DNA from: JAIBJP01 sp035639875
GTDB taxonomy: Bacteria; Actinomycetota; Thermoleophilia; Gaiellales; Gaiellaceae
DNA length: 42,563 nt
Direction of reading: 5' to 3'
Assembly: GCA_035639875.1 (NCBI GenBank)
Contig: DASQXE010000123.1
Location: 1-42,563 of the forward strand
The notes below the pieces were generated by a model, which worked only from the letters and a program-made list of their open reading frames with translations, made no database searches and was not told the DNA's origin. This document shows, piece by piece, positions 15,948 to 24,437 of the stretch (positions are counted from its first letter, which is position 1; the number at the start of each line of letters is the position of its first letter). A program made the position numbers and the translations under genes.

Positions 15948-17594
15948 CTACGTCAACGCGGCCCCGGCGACGCGCTCGCGTGCCTCAGCGCGCTCGAGGG
16001 CCGCGCCGACGAAGTCTCGGAAGAGCGGGCCAGGCCGCGTCGGCCGCGACTTGAACTCCGGATGGAATTGGCTGGCCACGAACCAGGGATGATCGGCCAG
16101 CTCGATGATCTCGACGAGGCGGCCCTCCTGGAACGTCCCCGAGACGACGAGCCCCGCCTCCACGAGCCGCGGCCGGAACAGGTTGTTCACCTCGTAGCGG
16201 TGGCGGTGCCGCTCCTGGATCACCGGCTCGCCGTACGCGGCGAAGGCGCGCGTGTCCTCCACGAGATCGACGGCGTCGGCACCGAGGCGCATCGTCCCGC
16301 CCAGGTCCTCGACCTCCTTCTGCTCCGGGAGGAGGTCGATCACCGGGTAAGGCGTCTCCGGATCCATCTCGGTCGAGTTGGCGCCGTCGAGCCCGACGAC
16401 GTGGCGCGCGAACTCCGAGATGGCGACGTGCATCCCGAGGCAGATGCCGAGGTAGGGAATCCCTCGCCCGCGCGCGATCCGGCAGGCGGTGATCTTCCCT
16501 TCCCAGCCGCGCGAGCCGAAGCCGCCGGGGACGAGGATCCCATCCGAGCGTTCGAGCTCGCGGGCGGCCTCCTCCAGGCTCATCCCCTCGGCGTCCACCC
16601 AGCGCACCCGTACGTTCGTCCCGTGGTTGATGCCCGCGTGCTTGAGCGCTTCGTGGACGGAGAGGTAGGCGTCCTGGAGCTTGACGTACTTGCCGACGAG
16701 CGCAATCTCGACTTCGCCCTCGCGCTGCGCGATCCGCTCCGCGAGCCGGTTCCATTCCCCGAGATCGGCGTCGCCTTCCGGCAGCCCGAGCCGGCCGCAG
16801 ACCAGCCGGTCGAGCCCTTCGGCCTGGAGCGCCTGCGGCACGAGGTAGACGTCGCTGACGTCCTCGTTGGCCACGACCGCCTCGGGCGGGACGTCGGCGA
16901 AGAGGGCGATCTTGTCGCGGATGTCGGCCGAGAGGGGCTCGTGCGAGCGGCAGACGACGATGTCGGGATGGATGCCGATGCGGCGCAGCTCGTTGACTGA
17001 GTGCTGCGTCGGCTTCGTCTTCAGCTCGCCGGCCGTCTCGATGAAGGGAACGAACGTGACGTGAAGGTAGAGGACGTTCTCGGGCCCGACCTCGCGGCGA
17101 AACTGGCGGATTGCCTCGAGAAAGGGCAGCGATTCGATGTCGCCCACGGTGCCGCCGATCTCCGAAATGACGACATCCGTGTCGGTCGCCTCGGCCACGC
17201 GGCGGATCCGGTCCTTGATCTCGTTCGTGATGTGCGGGATGACCTGCACGGTCGAGCCGAGGTACTCGCCCTTGCGCTCCTTGCGAATGACGCTGTACCA
17301 GATCGAGCCGGACGTGTGGTTCGCGTTCCGCGACAGGTTCTCGTCGACGAAGCGCTCGTAGTGGCCTATGTCGAGGTCGGTCTCGGCGCCGTCTTCGGTC
17401 ACGTAGACCTCGCCGTGCTGGAACGGGCTCATCGTCCCCGGATCGACGTTGAGGTACGGGTCGAACTTCTGCACCTGGACGCGCAGGCCTCGAGCCTTCA
17501 ACAGGCGCCCGAGCGAGGCTGCGGTGATGCCCTTCCCGAGGGACGAGACGACGCCGCCCGTGACAAAGACGTACTTGGTCGGGCGGGCTCTCAT
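15948..17594 (-). CDS. pyrG: CTP synthase
   Basis: It makes CTP from UTP, ATP and glutamine. The 548-residue protein has the synthase domain (YVFVTGGVVSSLGKGI P-loop; ISEIGGTVGDIES) and a C-terminal glutamine amidotransferase domain with nucleophile Cys385 in GICLGMH and His/Glu in SQFHPEF. The ATG at 17594 overlaps the stop of the GT2/GT4 gene (ATGA). The tlyA-nadK-recN-steA-steB-pyrG order also occurs in mycobacteria; here a glycosyltransferase fusion is inserted just before pyrG. Confidence 0.98.
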   Translation of the reverse strand: MRARPTKYVFVTGGVVSSLGKGITAASLGRLLKARGLRVQVQKFDPYLNVDPGTMSPFQHGEVYVTEDGAETDLDIGHYERFVDENLSRNANHTSGSIWYSVIRKERKGEYLGSTVQVIPHITNEIKDRIRRVAEATDTDVVISEIGGTVGDIESLPFLEAIRQFRREVGPENVLYLHVTFVPFIETAGELKTKPTQHSVNELRRIGIHPDIVVCRSHEPLSADIRDKIALFADVPPEAVVANEDVSDVYLVPQALQAEGLDRLVCGRLGLPEGDADLGEWNRLAERIAQREGEVEIALVGKYVKLQDAYLSVHEALKHAGINHGTNVRVRWVDAEGMSLEEAARELERSDGILVPGGFGSRGWEGKITACRIARGRGIPYLGICLGMHVAISEFARHVVGLDGANSTEMDPETPYPVIDLLPEQKEVEDLGGTMRLGADAVDLVEDTRAFAAYGEPVIQERHRHRYEVNNLFRPRLVEAGLVVSGTFQEGRLVEIIELADHPWFVASQFHPEFKSRPTRPGPLFRDFVGAALERAEARERVAGAALT

Positions 17595-18802
17595 CGCGGT
17601 CTCCCGAACGCGTCCAACTCGCGCAGTAAGGGAGCGCGTTCGATCAGCGCGCCGAGCGAACGACGCTCTCCGAGGAGATTGACCCCGACGACGGCCGCCG
17701 CCGCCGCCCAACGACCCCATCCGTGGAACCTGCCCACGGACTTCAAGCCTAGCATGGCGCCCAGCGCATTTGATCCGGCGTCCCCCAGCATCACACGCTC
17801 GCGGAGATCGTAAGGAAGAAGGAGGACGGCCAATCCGACCGGGGCGTCGAGCGCGATGGCCGCGCCCAGGTAAGCCTTCAGCGCGCGGCCGGGCTTCGTG
17901 TCGAGCTGGTTCAGCAGGTTGGCCGAGCCGCTGACGAGAACGGCGCCGGACAGCGAGCGCGTCGCGATCAGGCCGACGAGCGGGATCCCCACGAGCTTGA
18001 GAACGCCGGTCGTCCGCCGGGCCGCCACATGCGCGCGCAGTCCCCGCTCCTTCCCGCTCCAGAGGTCGTCCGCGAGCCCGAGCGCGGCGATCGTGGTGAC
18101 CGCTGCGTCCCTTCCCACCCCCGCCAGCCAGCCGACGAGCGGCAGCCGGAGCCCACGGTGGTTGACTCCGAGCGGGCCGGCCGCGAGGAGCGCGTCGAGC
18201 AACTGCCGTCCACGGTGCGCGAAGCCGGAGACATCGCGTCCTGTCTCGCGATGACCGAGATCGAGCTCGATCTCCTCGACGGTCAATCCGGCCCGGAGGG
18301 CATCGATCGTCATTCGCACCTCACAGCCGAAGCCGGGCGCAAGGGGGAAGACGGCGGCGCGGGCACGCTCGGTCAGATGGCGTTGGCCGGAGAGCGGCTC
18401 ACGGACGGCGAACCCGGTGCGCAGACGAATGACCTCACGGGCGACGCGCTTCGCGATGCCGAAGCCGCCGCCCGTTCGACGCGCGAAGGCAGCGACGACG
18501 AGGTCGGCTTCGCGTTCGGCCAGCGGCTTGACGGAGCCTTGCAGATCTGCGTCGCACAGGAGGAGCGGGCCCGCGGCCGCAGCGCGCTCGCCCGCGGACA
18601 GCGCCTCGCCCTTGCCGGTGCGGCCGAGGCGGACGACGACCGCTCCCGCGTCCTCGGCTCGTTCCGCCGTTCCGTCGGCGGAGCAGCTGTCCACGACGAC
18701 GATCTCCGCGTCGGGAAAGTCCGCGCGCAAGTCCGCGATCGTGTCGCCGATCCGGTCCGCCTCGTCTCTTGCAGCGACGAGAACGGTGAGCGCGCTAGCC
18801 AC
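17591..18802 (-). CDS. Fusion of GT2 glycosyltransferase and compact WecA/MraY-like (GT4-type) membrane domain
   Basis: Residues 1-205 form a GT2 domain (LTVLVAARDEADRI, VVDSCSADGT, CDADLQGS as the DxD-like motif, PLSGQRHL). Residues 215-400 are hydrophobic with several membrane spans and carry, in the right order, the polyprenyl-phosphate phosphoglycosyltransferase motifs: ADDL (Asp245-246), NLLNQLD (295-301) and LGDAGSNALGAMLG (339-352). The C-terminal part is about half the size of WecA/MraY, so N-terminal spans are missing. A lipid-linked sugar product for the envelope is inferred, not shown. It lies between steB and pyrG; the start GTG overlaps the steB end by 8 nt. Confidence 0.75.
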   Translation of the reverse strand: MASALTVLVAARDEADRIGDTIADLRADFPDAEIVVVDSCSADGTAERAEDAGAVVVRLGRTGKGEALSAGERAAAAGPLLLCDADLQGSVKPLAEREADLVVAAFARRTGGGFGIAKRVAREVIRLRTGFAVREPLSGQRHLTERARAAVFPLAPGFGCEVRMTIDALRAGLTVEEIELDLGHRETGRDVSGFAHRGRQLLDALLAAGPLGVNHRGLRLPLVGWLAGVGRDAAVTTIAALGLADDLWSGKERGLRAHVAARRTTGVLKLVGIPLVGLIATRSLSGAVLVSGSANLLNQLDTKPGRALKAYLGAAIALDAPVGLAVLLLPYDLRERVMLGDAGSNALGAMLGLKSVGRFHGWGRWAAAAAVVGVNLLGERRSLGALIERAPLLRELDAFGRPR

Positions 18803-19703
18803 CCGTGGTCGTCGGTACAGGCTCGATCGGCGGCGCGATACCGTCGGACGCCGAGTCCTTGAGACCGTAATGCCCTGGGCGTCCCCCGGCCAGGAGGAGC
18901 GCGAGCGTCAGGCGTCCAAACACCGTGTCCACGTCGTCCACGCTGGAGACTCCGGCGCGGCCGTACACGTCCACGGCGCCGTCGGTGGTGGAGGTCGATT
19001 CAATCCCTACGACCGGCACGCCGGTCTTCTGCATCCCGGCGAGGAGGCCTTCGAAGAGCGACTCGGTCGCCTGTGTCTCCGGCTTGGCGGACTCGTCGGG
19101 AGTCCAGGAGCGCACGACGACTATCCCGTCCACCCTCGGCGATGAGGCCCCGGACCGCTCCTGGACGAGCTCGCCGGAGAGCATGTTCCACGTCGGGGCC
19201 GCGCTTCCGTCGACCAGCTCGCGGCCCAGGGTCTGGCCGAGATCTCCGAAGTCCTCGCCGCCCTGCGCGAAATGGGCGAGGTCTTCGCTCGCCCGCAGAC
19301 GGTCGTCCAGGCTGCCCGGATCGATGGGCGTGTCGATCGCGAGGAGCCTGACCGGGCTGCCCGAGTTGGCGTCCACAAGCGTTCGCTCGACGCTCGACCT
19401 CATGTCTCCGTTCACCGGCCCAACGAACAGGATTGCGAACCCCCGGCCGGCGAGCCGCTGGTCCATGAGTGCGGGATACGCCGCGTCGAGGACCTGCGTG
19501 GCCGCCTGGCTGCGGCGCTCGACGCTCTGCTTCTGGCTTTGCAACACGGAGAGCCGATCGTTCAGCGACTGGATCTTCTCCTTCGTCAGCGCGTCTTCGG
19601 CCTGGCCGAGCTTCCCCGAGATCGCCGCGCCGACCAGGATGCCGACGGCGAGGGCGATGAACACCGCCGCGAGCGAGGCGAGGTGGTAGCGGAAGTCGAA
19701 CAT
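18795..19703 (-). CDS. steB: SteB/MctB-like membrane-anchored protein
   Basis: The 302-residue protein begins FDFRYHLASLAAVFIALAVG, the typical start of the MctB ('copper transporter') family, with a single N-terminal helix and a coiled coil (residues 35-70), then an extracytoplasmic alpha/beta domain. In mycobacteria and corynebacteria the homologue is described as an outer-membrane copper protein (MctB) and as SteB, the partner of SteA at the division septum. Its neighbourhood with steA supports the septal role here. One gene is inserted between the pair. Confidence 0.8.
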   Translation of the reverse strand: MFDFRYHLASLAAVFIALAVGILVGAAISGKLGQAEDALTKEKIQSLNDRLSVLQSQKQSVERRSQAATQVLDAAYPALMDQRLAGRGFAILFVGPVNGDMRSSVERTLVDANSGSPVRLLAIDTPIDPGSLDDRLRASEDLAHFAQGGEDFGDLGQTLGRELVDGSAAPTWNMLSGELVQERSGASSPRVDGIVVVRSWTPDESAKPETQATESLFEGLLAGMQKTGVPVVGIESTSTTDGAVDVYGRAGVSSVDDVDTVFGRLTLALLLAGGRPGHYGLKDSASDGIAPPIEPVPTTTGG

Positions 19704-19714
19704 TTGCGGGAATT

Positions 19715-20137
19715 TCAGAGCGTGGCCGCAGTCTGGCAGAGGTCGTAGAGGCGGGCGACGGCGAGACGTGGCAACCCTCTTGCTCCCTCAGCAAGGAGGC
19801 GCCAGGAGGAGCCGTTGACGAAGACCGTCGCACGGGTGTTTCGGCCCTCGTCCTCGAGTCGTACGCCGGCCTCCAGGTGCTGGGCCACGTCCTGCCAAGC
19901 GAGCTCGGAGGCGGGCTGCACGCGCTGGATGACGATGAGCCCCTGGCCTCGCGGGCGGCGCAGGAAACCGGGAGTCCGGCTTCGCACGACCGTCCAGCGG
20001 GCGTTCTCGGCGACGCCGCGGCGGTCGGGCTGGACGCCGCTGTAGGCGGGCCACCAGTCCGGGAGGTGGTACGGCTCCGCCACGATCGCCCACACCTCCG
20101 CCCGCGGCGCGAGGAGCACGCGAGTGGCGGAGACCAT
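19715..20137 (-). CDS. START/SRPBCC-like protein
   Basis: The 140-residue protein matches the polyketide-cyclase/START-like fold in layout: N-terminal strand and helix (RVLLAPRAEVWAIVAEPYHLPDWWPAYSGV), beta-sheet core, and a long C-terminal helix (GLPRLAVARLYDLCQ). The WW-P motif after the first helix is typical of the family. The ligand is unknown. It starts 1 nt after the steA stop and ends 11 nt before steB, so it interrupts the conserved steA-steB pair and probably shares its unit. Confidence 0.7.
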   Translation of the reverse strand: MVSATRVLLAPRAEVWAIVAEPYHLPDWWPAYSGVQPDRRGVAENARWTVVRSRTPGFLRRPRGQGLIVIQRVQPASELAWQDVAQHLEAGVRLEDEGRNTRATVFVNGSSWRLLAEGARGLPRLAVARLYDLCQTAATL

Positions 20138-20138
20138 C

Positions 20139-21269
20139 TCAGAGACCGAGCGCCGACTGGAGCCGCTCGACGACGAGCGAGAGGAAGCGCTGCAGGTCCG
20201 ACGACACCGCGACCGCCGCGACGATCGCAGCCACCCCGGCTACCGCGAACATGAGTAGCGGCCCGACGCCGGCCCGCCCGCGAAAGAGCCCCGAGACGCC
20301 CCGCGCGTCGACCAGCCTCTCCCCCACTCGCAGGCGCGTCAGGAACGTCGACGACATGCCGGCCCGGTCGCGCTCGAGAAACTCGGTCAGGTTGAAGCGC
20401 GTCCCCACGGCGACGATGAGCTCGGCGCCCTTCTCGTGCGCGAGCAGCATGGCGACGTCCTCGCTCATGCCCGGCGCCGGGAGCACGGCGGAGGGCAGGC
20501 CGAGACGGTCGACACGATCACGGCCGGGCGCCCGCCCGCCGGCGTACGCGTGGACAACGATCTCAGCGCCGCACTTGAGCGCCGCGTCGGACACAGAGTC
20601 CATGTCGCCCACGATCAGGTCGGGCTTCAGCCCGGCTTCGAGGAGGCGGTCGGCGCCCCCGTCCACCCCGATCAGAAGCGGCTTGAACTCGCGGATGTAG
20701 ATGCGCACGGCGCGCAGGTCGCGCTTCGCCTCGGGCGCCCGCGCGACGACGAGCGCGTGCCGGTCGCGGAAGTTCGTCCGCAGCTGCGGGATCTGTACGC
20801 CTTCGGAGAGAAGCTTGGCCTCGTCACGGAGATAGCGGAGCGTGTTGTCCGCGAAGCTCTCGAGCGCTTCCGTCACGCGCCCCTGCTGGTCGCTGAGCGC
20901 CCGCTGGAGCTCGTCTTCCGTGAGCGCACGCCCGGCCGCGAGCCGGGTGCCGTTCCGGTAGAGGTTTGCGCCTCGGACCACGAGCGACTCGCCCTCCTTC
21001 ACCTCCTCGAAGAGCTCCGCGCCGGGACAGTCGATCAGGCGCACGCCGCCGCGAACGAGAGCCAGCGGACCGACGTTCGGGAGGCGGCCCGTCGTCGAAG
21101 GCGAGACGTTGAACACGACCCGCACCTTGCTCTCGAGCAGCTCCTCGGCCGAGACCCGGTCGAGATCCCTGTGGTCGATGATGGCGATGTCGTCCGGTCC
21201 CAGCCGCTTCACGAGGCGCTTGGTGCGCTTGTCGAGCCGCGCCGTCCCTGTGAACTCGGTGAAGCTCAC
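20139..21269 (-). CDS. steA: SteA-like septal protein (thiamin-pyrophosphokinase-like fold)
   Basis: The 376-residue protein of the SteA/COG4825 family has a catalytic-like domain related to thiamin pyrophosphokinase (LLIGVDGGADRLLEAG, DLIVGDMDSVSDAAL). A single C-terminal transmembrane helix (LLMFAVAGVAAIVAAVAV) and a short tail follow. In Corynebacterium SteA/SteB control septal peptidoglycan cleavage. The GTG start at 21269 is in a GTGA overlap with recN. No enzymatic activity is implied by the fold alone. Confidence 0.87.
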   Translation of the reverse strand: MSFTEFTGTARLDKRTKRLVKRLGPDDIAIIDHRDLDRVSAEELLESKVRVVFNVSPSTTGRLPNVGPLALVRGGVRLIDCPGAELFEEVKEGESLVVRGANLYRNGTRLAAGRALTEDELQRALSDQQGRVTEALESFADNTLRYLRDEAKLLSEGVQIPQLRTNFRDRHALVVARAPEAKRDLRAVRIYIREFKPLLIGVDGGADRLLEAGLKPDLIVGDMDSVSDAALKCGAEIVVHAYAGGRAPGRDRVDRLGLPSAVLPAPGMSEDVAMLLAHEKGAELIVAVGTRFNLTEFLERDRAGMSSTFLTRLRVGERLVDARGVSGLFRGRAGVGPLLMFAVAGVAAIVAAVAVSSDLQRFLSLVVERLQSALGL

Positions 21270-22909
21270 CGGCGTACCGCCTCGATGAATTCCGCACCGC
21301 CGAGCATGCGCTCCACTTCTTCCCGCCGCTCGGATTCCGAAAGGCGCTCGATGCGCGTATGCGTCGGGTCGCCAGGCACCTTCTCGACGCGGAAGTGCAC
21401 GTCCGCAGTGTTTGCGATCTGCGGCAGGTGGGTGATCGTGAGGATCTGGGCGCGGCCTGCCAACCGACCCAGCGCGTCCGCGACGGCATGGGCCGTCCGT
21501 CCGCCGACGCCGGCGTCGATCTCGTCGAAGACGACCGTCGGCTCGCCCGCGCCCGCATGTGCGACAGCGCGCAGGGCGAGCGCTATGCGGGAGAGCTCGC
21601 CGCCCGATGCCGTCTCGGCCGCCGGAGCGAAGGGAAGCCCGGGGTTGGGCCGGATGAGGAACGAAACGCCATCGCGGCCGGTCGGCCCCGGTTCTCGCTC
21701 GGCAAGCTCGGCGCGAAAATCGCCCTCGCCCATCCCGAGCTCGTGGAGCTCGGCAGCGACTGCGTGCGCGAACGCCTCGGCCGTTTCCTTCCGCGCACGG
21801 GACAGCTCGCCGGCGAGCTCGACGGAGCGCGCCTCGGCGGCAGCGAGGGCTGCGTCGGCCGCCGCGAGCGGATCGACGCCGGCGTCGATCTCTTCGAGCT
21901 CGGCCCGCGCGGCATCGGCACGCGACAGGAGCTCCTCGACACTCGCCACCTGGAAGCGCCGGCGCGCATCGGCGATCCGCTCGAGCTCGGATTCGACCTC
22001 CTCGAGGCGGCCGGGTTCGGCCTCGAGCGATGCGAGGAAGCCCCGCAACGAGGAGGCGACCTCCCGGATGCGCACTTCGGTTTCCCCGAGCTCGCCGTAC
22101 GCCTGCGCCAGCTCGGGGGCGAGCCCGGTCACCGGCATGAGGTGTCCCGCGGCCGACGCCACGAGCTCGCCCGCGCCTTCGTCCCCGTGCTCCGGGGCGA
22201 GCCGCTCCGCCGCTCCTCCCGCCGCGTCGGCGAGCTCGGTCACGTGACGCAGGCGCTCGCGCTCGGCGCGCAGGCGCTCCTCGGAGTCGGGGTCGAGCCC
22301 GTCTGTCCTCGCCACGAGCTCGCGGAGCTCGGCCAGACGCTCCGCGCGCCCCACCTCCGCGCGCATCAGCTGGTCCCGGCGCCGCCGCGCCGCCACCACC
22401 TCGCGCCACGCCCGGGCATGCTCGGTCCGCCTCCGTATTTGCTCGTCGCCGACGTAGGCGTCGAGGACTTCCAGCTGAAAGGACGGGCGGGCGAGCCGGC
22501 GCTGCTCGAATTGCCCCGACATCGCGATGAGGCGCTCGACGAGTGCCGCCAGATCCTCGCGCGGGACGGCGCGTCCCCACGCATAGGCGCGCGTGCGCCC
22601 GTCGGCGAAGACGCGGCGCGCCACGACGAGCCCGTCCTCGTCCTGCGGCCGAAGCTCCGTGATCGCCTCGAAGCCGTCGTCCTCGAGGAGTCCGTCGGGG
22701 AGGTCGAGCTCAGCCTCGACGTACGCCTCCTCCGCGCCTGGGCCGAGGTAGCCCGCGTCGCCGGCAGCGCCGAGCAGAAGCCCGATCGCCTGCGCCAGGA
22801 TGGTTTTGCCGGCGCCGGTCTCCCCGGTGACGGCGTTCAGGTTCGGCCCGAACGCGAGGTCGGCCTCGCGGATGAGGACGAAGTTCTCGATGCGGAGCCG
22901 GCGCAGCAC
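21266..22909 (-). CDS. recN: DNA repair protein RecN
   Basis: This SMC-like ATPase of double-strand-break repair has 547 residues. Walker A is GETGAGKT near residue 32, a long coiled coil fills the middle, the ABC signature is ASGGELSRIALALR, and Walker B is TVVFDEIDAGVGG. The GTG start at 22909 shares one base with the nadK stop (TAGTG), so no longer start is needed. The neighbouring order nadK-recN-steA is conserved in Actinobacteria. Confidence 0.96.
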   Translation of the reverse strand: MLRRLRIENFVLIREADLAFGPNLNAVTGETGAGKTILAQAIGLLLGAAGDAGYLGPGAEEAYVEAELDLPDGLLEDDGFEAITELRPQDEDGLVVARRVFADGRTRAYAWGRAVPREDLAALVERLIAMSGQFEQRRLARPSFQLEVLDAYVGDEQIRRRTEHARAWREVVAARRRRDQLMRAEVGRAERLAELRELVARTDGLDPDSEERLRAERERLRHVTELADAAGGAAERLAPEHGDEGAGELVASAAGHLMPVTGLAPELAQAYGELGETEVRIREVASSLRGFLASLEAEPGRLEEVESELERIADARRRFQVASVEELLSRADAARAELEEIDAGVDPLAAADAALAAAEARSVELAGELSRARKETAEAFAHAVAAELHELGMGEGDFRAELAEREPGPTGRDGVSFLIRPNPGLPFAPAAETASGGELSRIALALRAVAHAGAGEPTVVFDEIDAGVGGRTAHAVADALGRLAGRAQILTITHLPQIANTADVHFRVEKVPGDPTHTRIERLSESERREEVERMLGGAEFIEAVRR

Positions 22910-23730
22910 TACGGAAAGACCTCGCGGTAGCGGCTGAAAAAGGTCACCTCCGGGAGGACGGCGAGCTGACTCCGCTCGTCGCCGATCTCCACGGCGAGGG
23001 AATCTCCAGCCGTGAGCTCGCCGACGGCATGCCCGTCGACGAGCACGGTGAGCTCGAGCTCGCTGCTGCGATTCGTCACCGCCAGCTCGAGCCCGCGCGG
23101 AACGACGATCGGACGCGCGTGGAGCGAATGTGGGGCGACGAACGTCATCGCCATTGCCTCCAGCCCCCACATCATCACGGGCCCGCCGTTGGAGAGGTTG
23201 TAGGCCGTGGAGCCGGAGGGCGTGCAGCAGATCATCCCGTCGCACGGCTGCGAGCCGAGATCCTCGCCGCCGATCTTCCAGCCGAGCTCGACCATTCTCC
23301 CCGGCTGCGAGCTGGTGACGACGACGTCGTTGACGGCCACGTGCCGGCCGCTGGCGCCGGCGGCAAGCGTGCAGAGCTCGACCACGCGATAGTCGCCCGA
23401 GAACACGCGGTCGAGCGCCTCGTCGAGGTGGGCGCCGTCGGCGCTCGTCAGGAAGCCGACGCGTCCGTACTTCACTCCGAAGACAGGCGCACGCGTTCCG
23501 AGCGCGGCGCGGAGAGCTCGCAGCATGGTGCCGTCGCCGCCGAGGGCGATCACGACGTCCGGATCCTCGGTGCACGATTCGACGACAGCGACGCCGGCTG
23601 CTTGTGCCGACTTGCGTGTTCGGTCGAGCGCGGCCTCGATCGTCTCCGGCCGCCCGTGCGTGAAGATCGCGATCCGGCTTACCGGATTGGGAGCGCTAAG
23701 CGGCTGCGGTGAGATAGAGGAAGAGCTCAC
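22909..23730 (-). CDS. nadK: NAD kinase
   Basis: It phosphorylates NAD+ to NADP+. Motifs: ALGGDGTMLRALR (catalytic GGDG), VNDVVVTS, and PCDGMICCTPSGSTAYNLSNGGP. With the GTG at 23730 the protein has 273 residues and overlaps the tlyA end by 35 nt. This start is chosen because GAAAGG sits 5 nt upstream and no ATG/GTG/TTG occurs closer to the conserved SRIAIFTHG. An earlier in-frame start at 23784 would add 18 unconserved residues. Confidence 0.94.
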   Translation of the reverse strand: MSSSSISPQPLSAPNPVSRIAIFTHGRPETIEAALDRTRKSAQAAGVAVVESCTEDPDVVIALGGDGTMLRALRAALGTRAPVFGVKYGRVGFLTSADGAHLDEALDRVFSGDYRVVELCTLAAGASGRHVAVNDVVVTSSQPGRMVELGWKIGGEDLGSQPCDGMICCTPSGSTAYNLSNGGPVMMWGLEAMAMTFVAPHSLHARPIVVPRGLELAVTNRSSELELTVLVDGHAVGELTAGDSLAVEIGDERSQLAVLPEVTFFSRYREVFP

Positions 23731-24418
23731 GGTTACCTTTCGGGCCGGGAAGGGCGGAGTCGACGGCCTTCTCGAGGCGCGCACCCCACTCTGGCACCTG
23801 TGCGGTGACCTCGTCGAGGACGCGGCGTCGCACTTCCGGATCCCTCACGACGCCGCCCTTGCCAACCTCGGCGGGGCCGGCCTCGAATTGGGGCTTGACG
23901 AGGACGAGCCCGCGCCAGTTCGGCGCCGCGCACGCGAGCGCTGCGGGCAAGGCTTTGCTCAGCGAGATGAACGAGACGTCCGCGGTGATGAAGGTCGGAC
24001 GAAACGGAAGCCCGGCGCAGTCGAGATTTCGGACGTTCGTCCGCTCGAGCACGGTGACGCGTGGATCGGAGCGCAGGCGCGGATGCAGCTGCCCATAGCC
24101 GACGTCGAGCGCGATGACGCGCTCGGCGCCGCGCTGGAGCAGGCAGTCGGTGAAACCCCCCGTCGACGCGCCGACGTCGAGGCAATCCTCGCCGGTGACG
24201 CCGATGCCGAGATCGTCAAGGGCGTGCGCGAGCTTCTCGCCTCCGCGCGAAACGAAGCGCGGCCCTCGCTCGAGCTCGAGCTGCGCCGAATCGTCGATCT
24301 GCTCGCCGGCCTTGCTGTGGCCTTTGACCCGCCCGGCGAGCACGAGCGCCTGGGCCTGCGAGCGGGTTTCGGCGAGGCCGCGCTCGACGAGCAGCACGTC
24401 CAGGCGCTTCTTTGCCAT
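23696..24418 (-). CDS. tlyA: TlyA family 16S/23S rRNA 2'-O-methyltransferase
   Basis: The 240-residue protein consists of an N-terminal S4 RNA-binding domain (KRLDVLLVERGLAETRSQAQ) and an FtsJ/RrmJ-type methyltransferase (CLDVGASTGGFTDCLLQRGA, DVSFISL, VLVKPQFEAG). In mycobacteria TlyA methylates 16S C1409 and 23S C1920 and sensitises ribosomes to capreomycin; some homologues act only on 23S. It sits upstream of nadK as in Mycobacterium. A TACGCT hexamer 8 nt before the ATG may be a weak leaderless promoter. Confidence 0.93.
   Translation of the reverse strand: MAKKRLDVLLVERGLAETRSQAQALVLAGRVKGHSKAGEQIDDSAQLELERGPRFVSRGGEKLAHALDDLGIGVTGEDCLDVGASTGGFTDCLLQRGAERVIALDVGYGQLHPRLRSDPRVTVLERTNVRNLDCAGLPFRPTFITADVSFISLSKALPAALACAAPNWRGLVLVKPQFEAGPAEVGKGGVVRDPEVRRRVLDEVTAQVPEWGARLEKAVDSALPGPKGNRELFLYLTAAA
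23736..23741 (-). promoter_or_regulatory. Ribosome binding site deciding the nadK start
   Basis: GAAAGG on the minus strand, 5 nt before the GTG at 23730 and inside the end of tlyA. It is the only good Shine-Dalgarno in this junction and selects this start. Confidence 0.6.
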
Positions 24419-24437
24419 GACGCTAGAGCGTACCGCG

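Noticed and set aside
23731..23784. Upstream start for nadK at 23784
   Set aside because: The extra 18 residues lie wholly inside tlyA, are not NadK-like, and the GAAAGG site supports the GTG at 23730.
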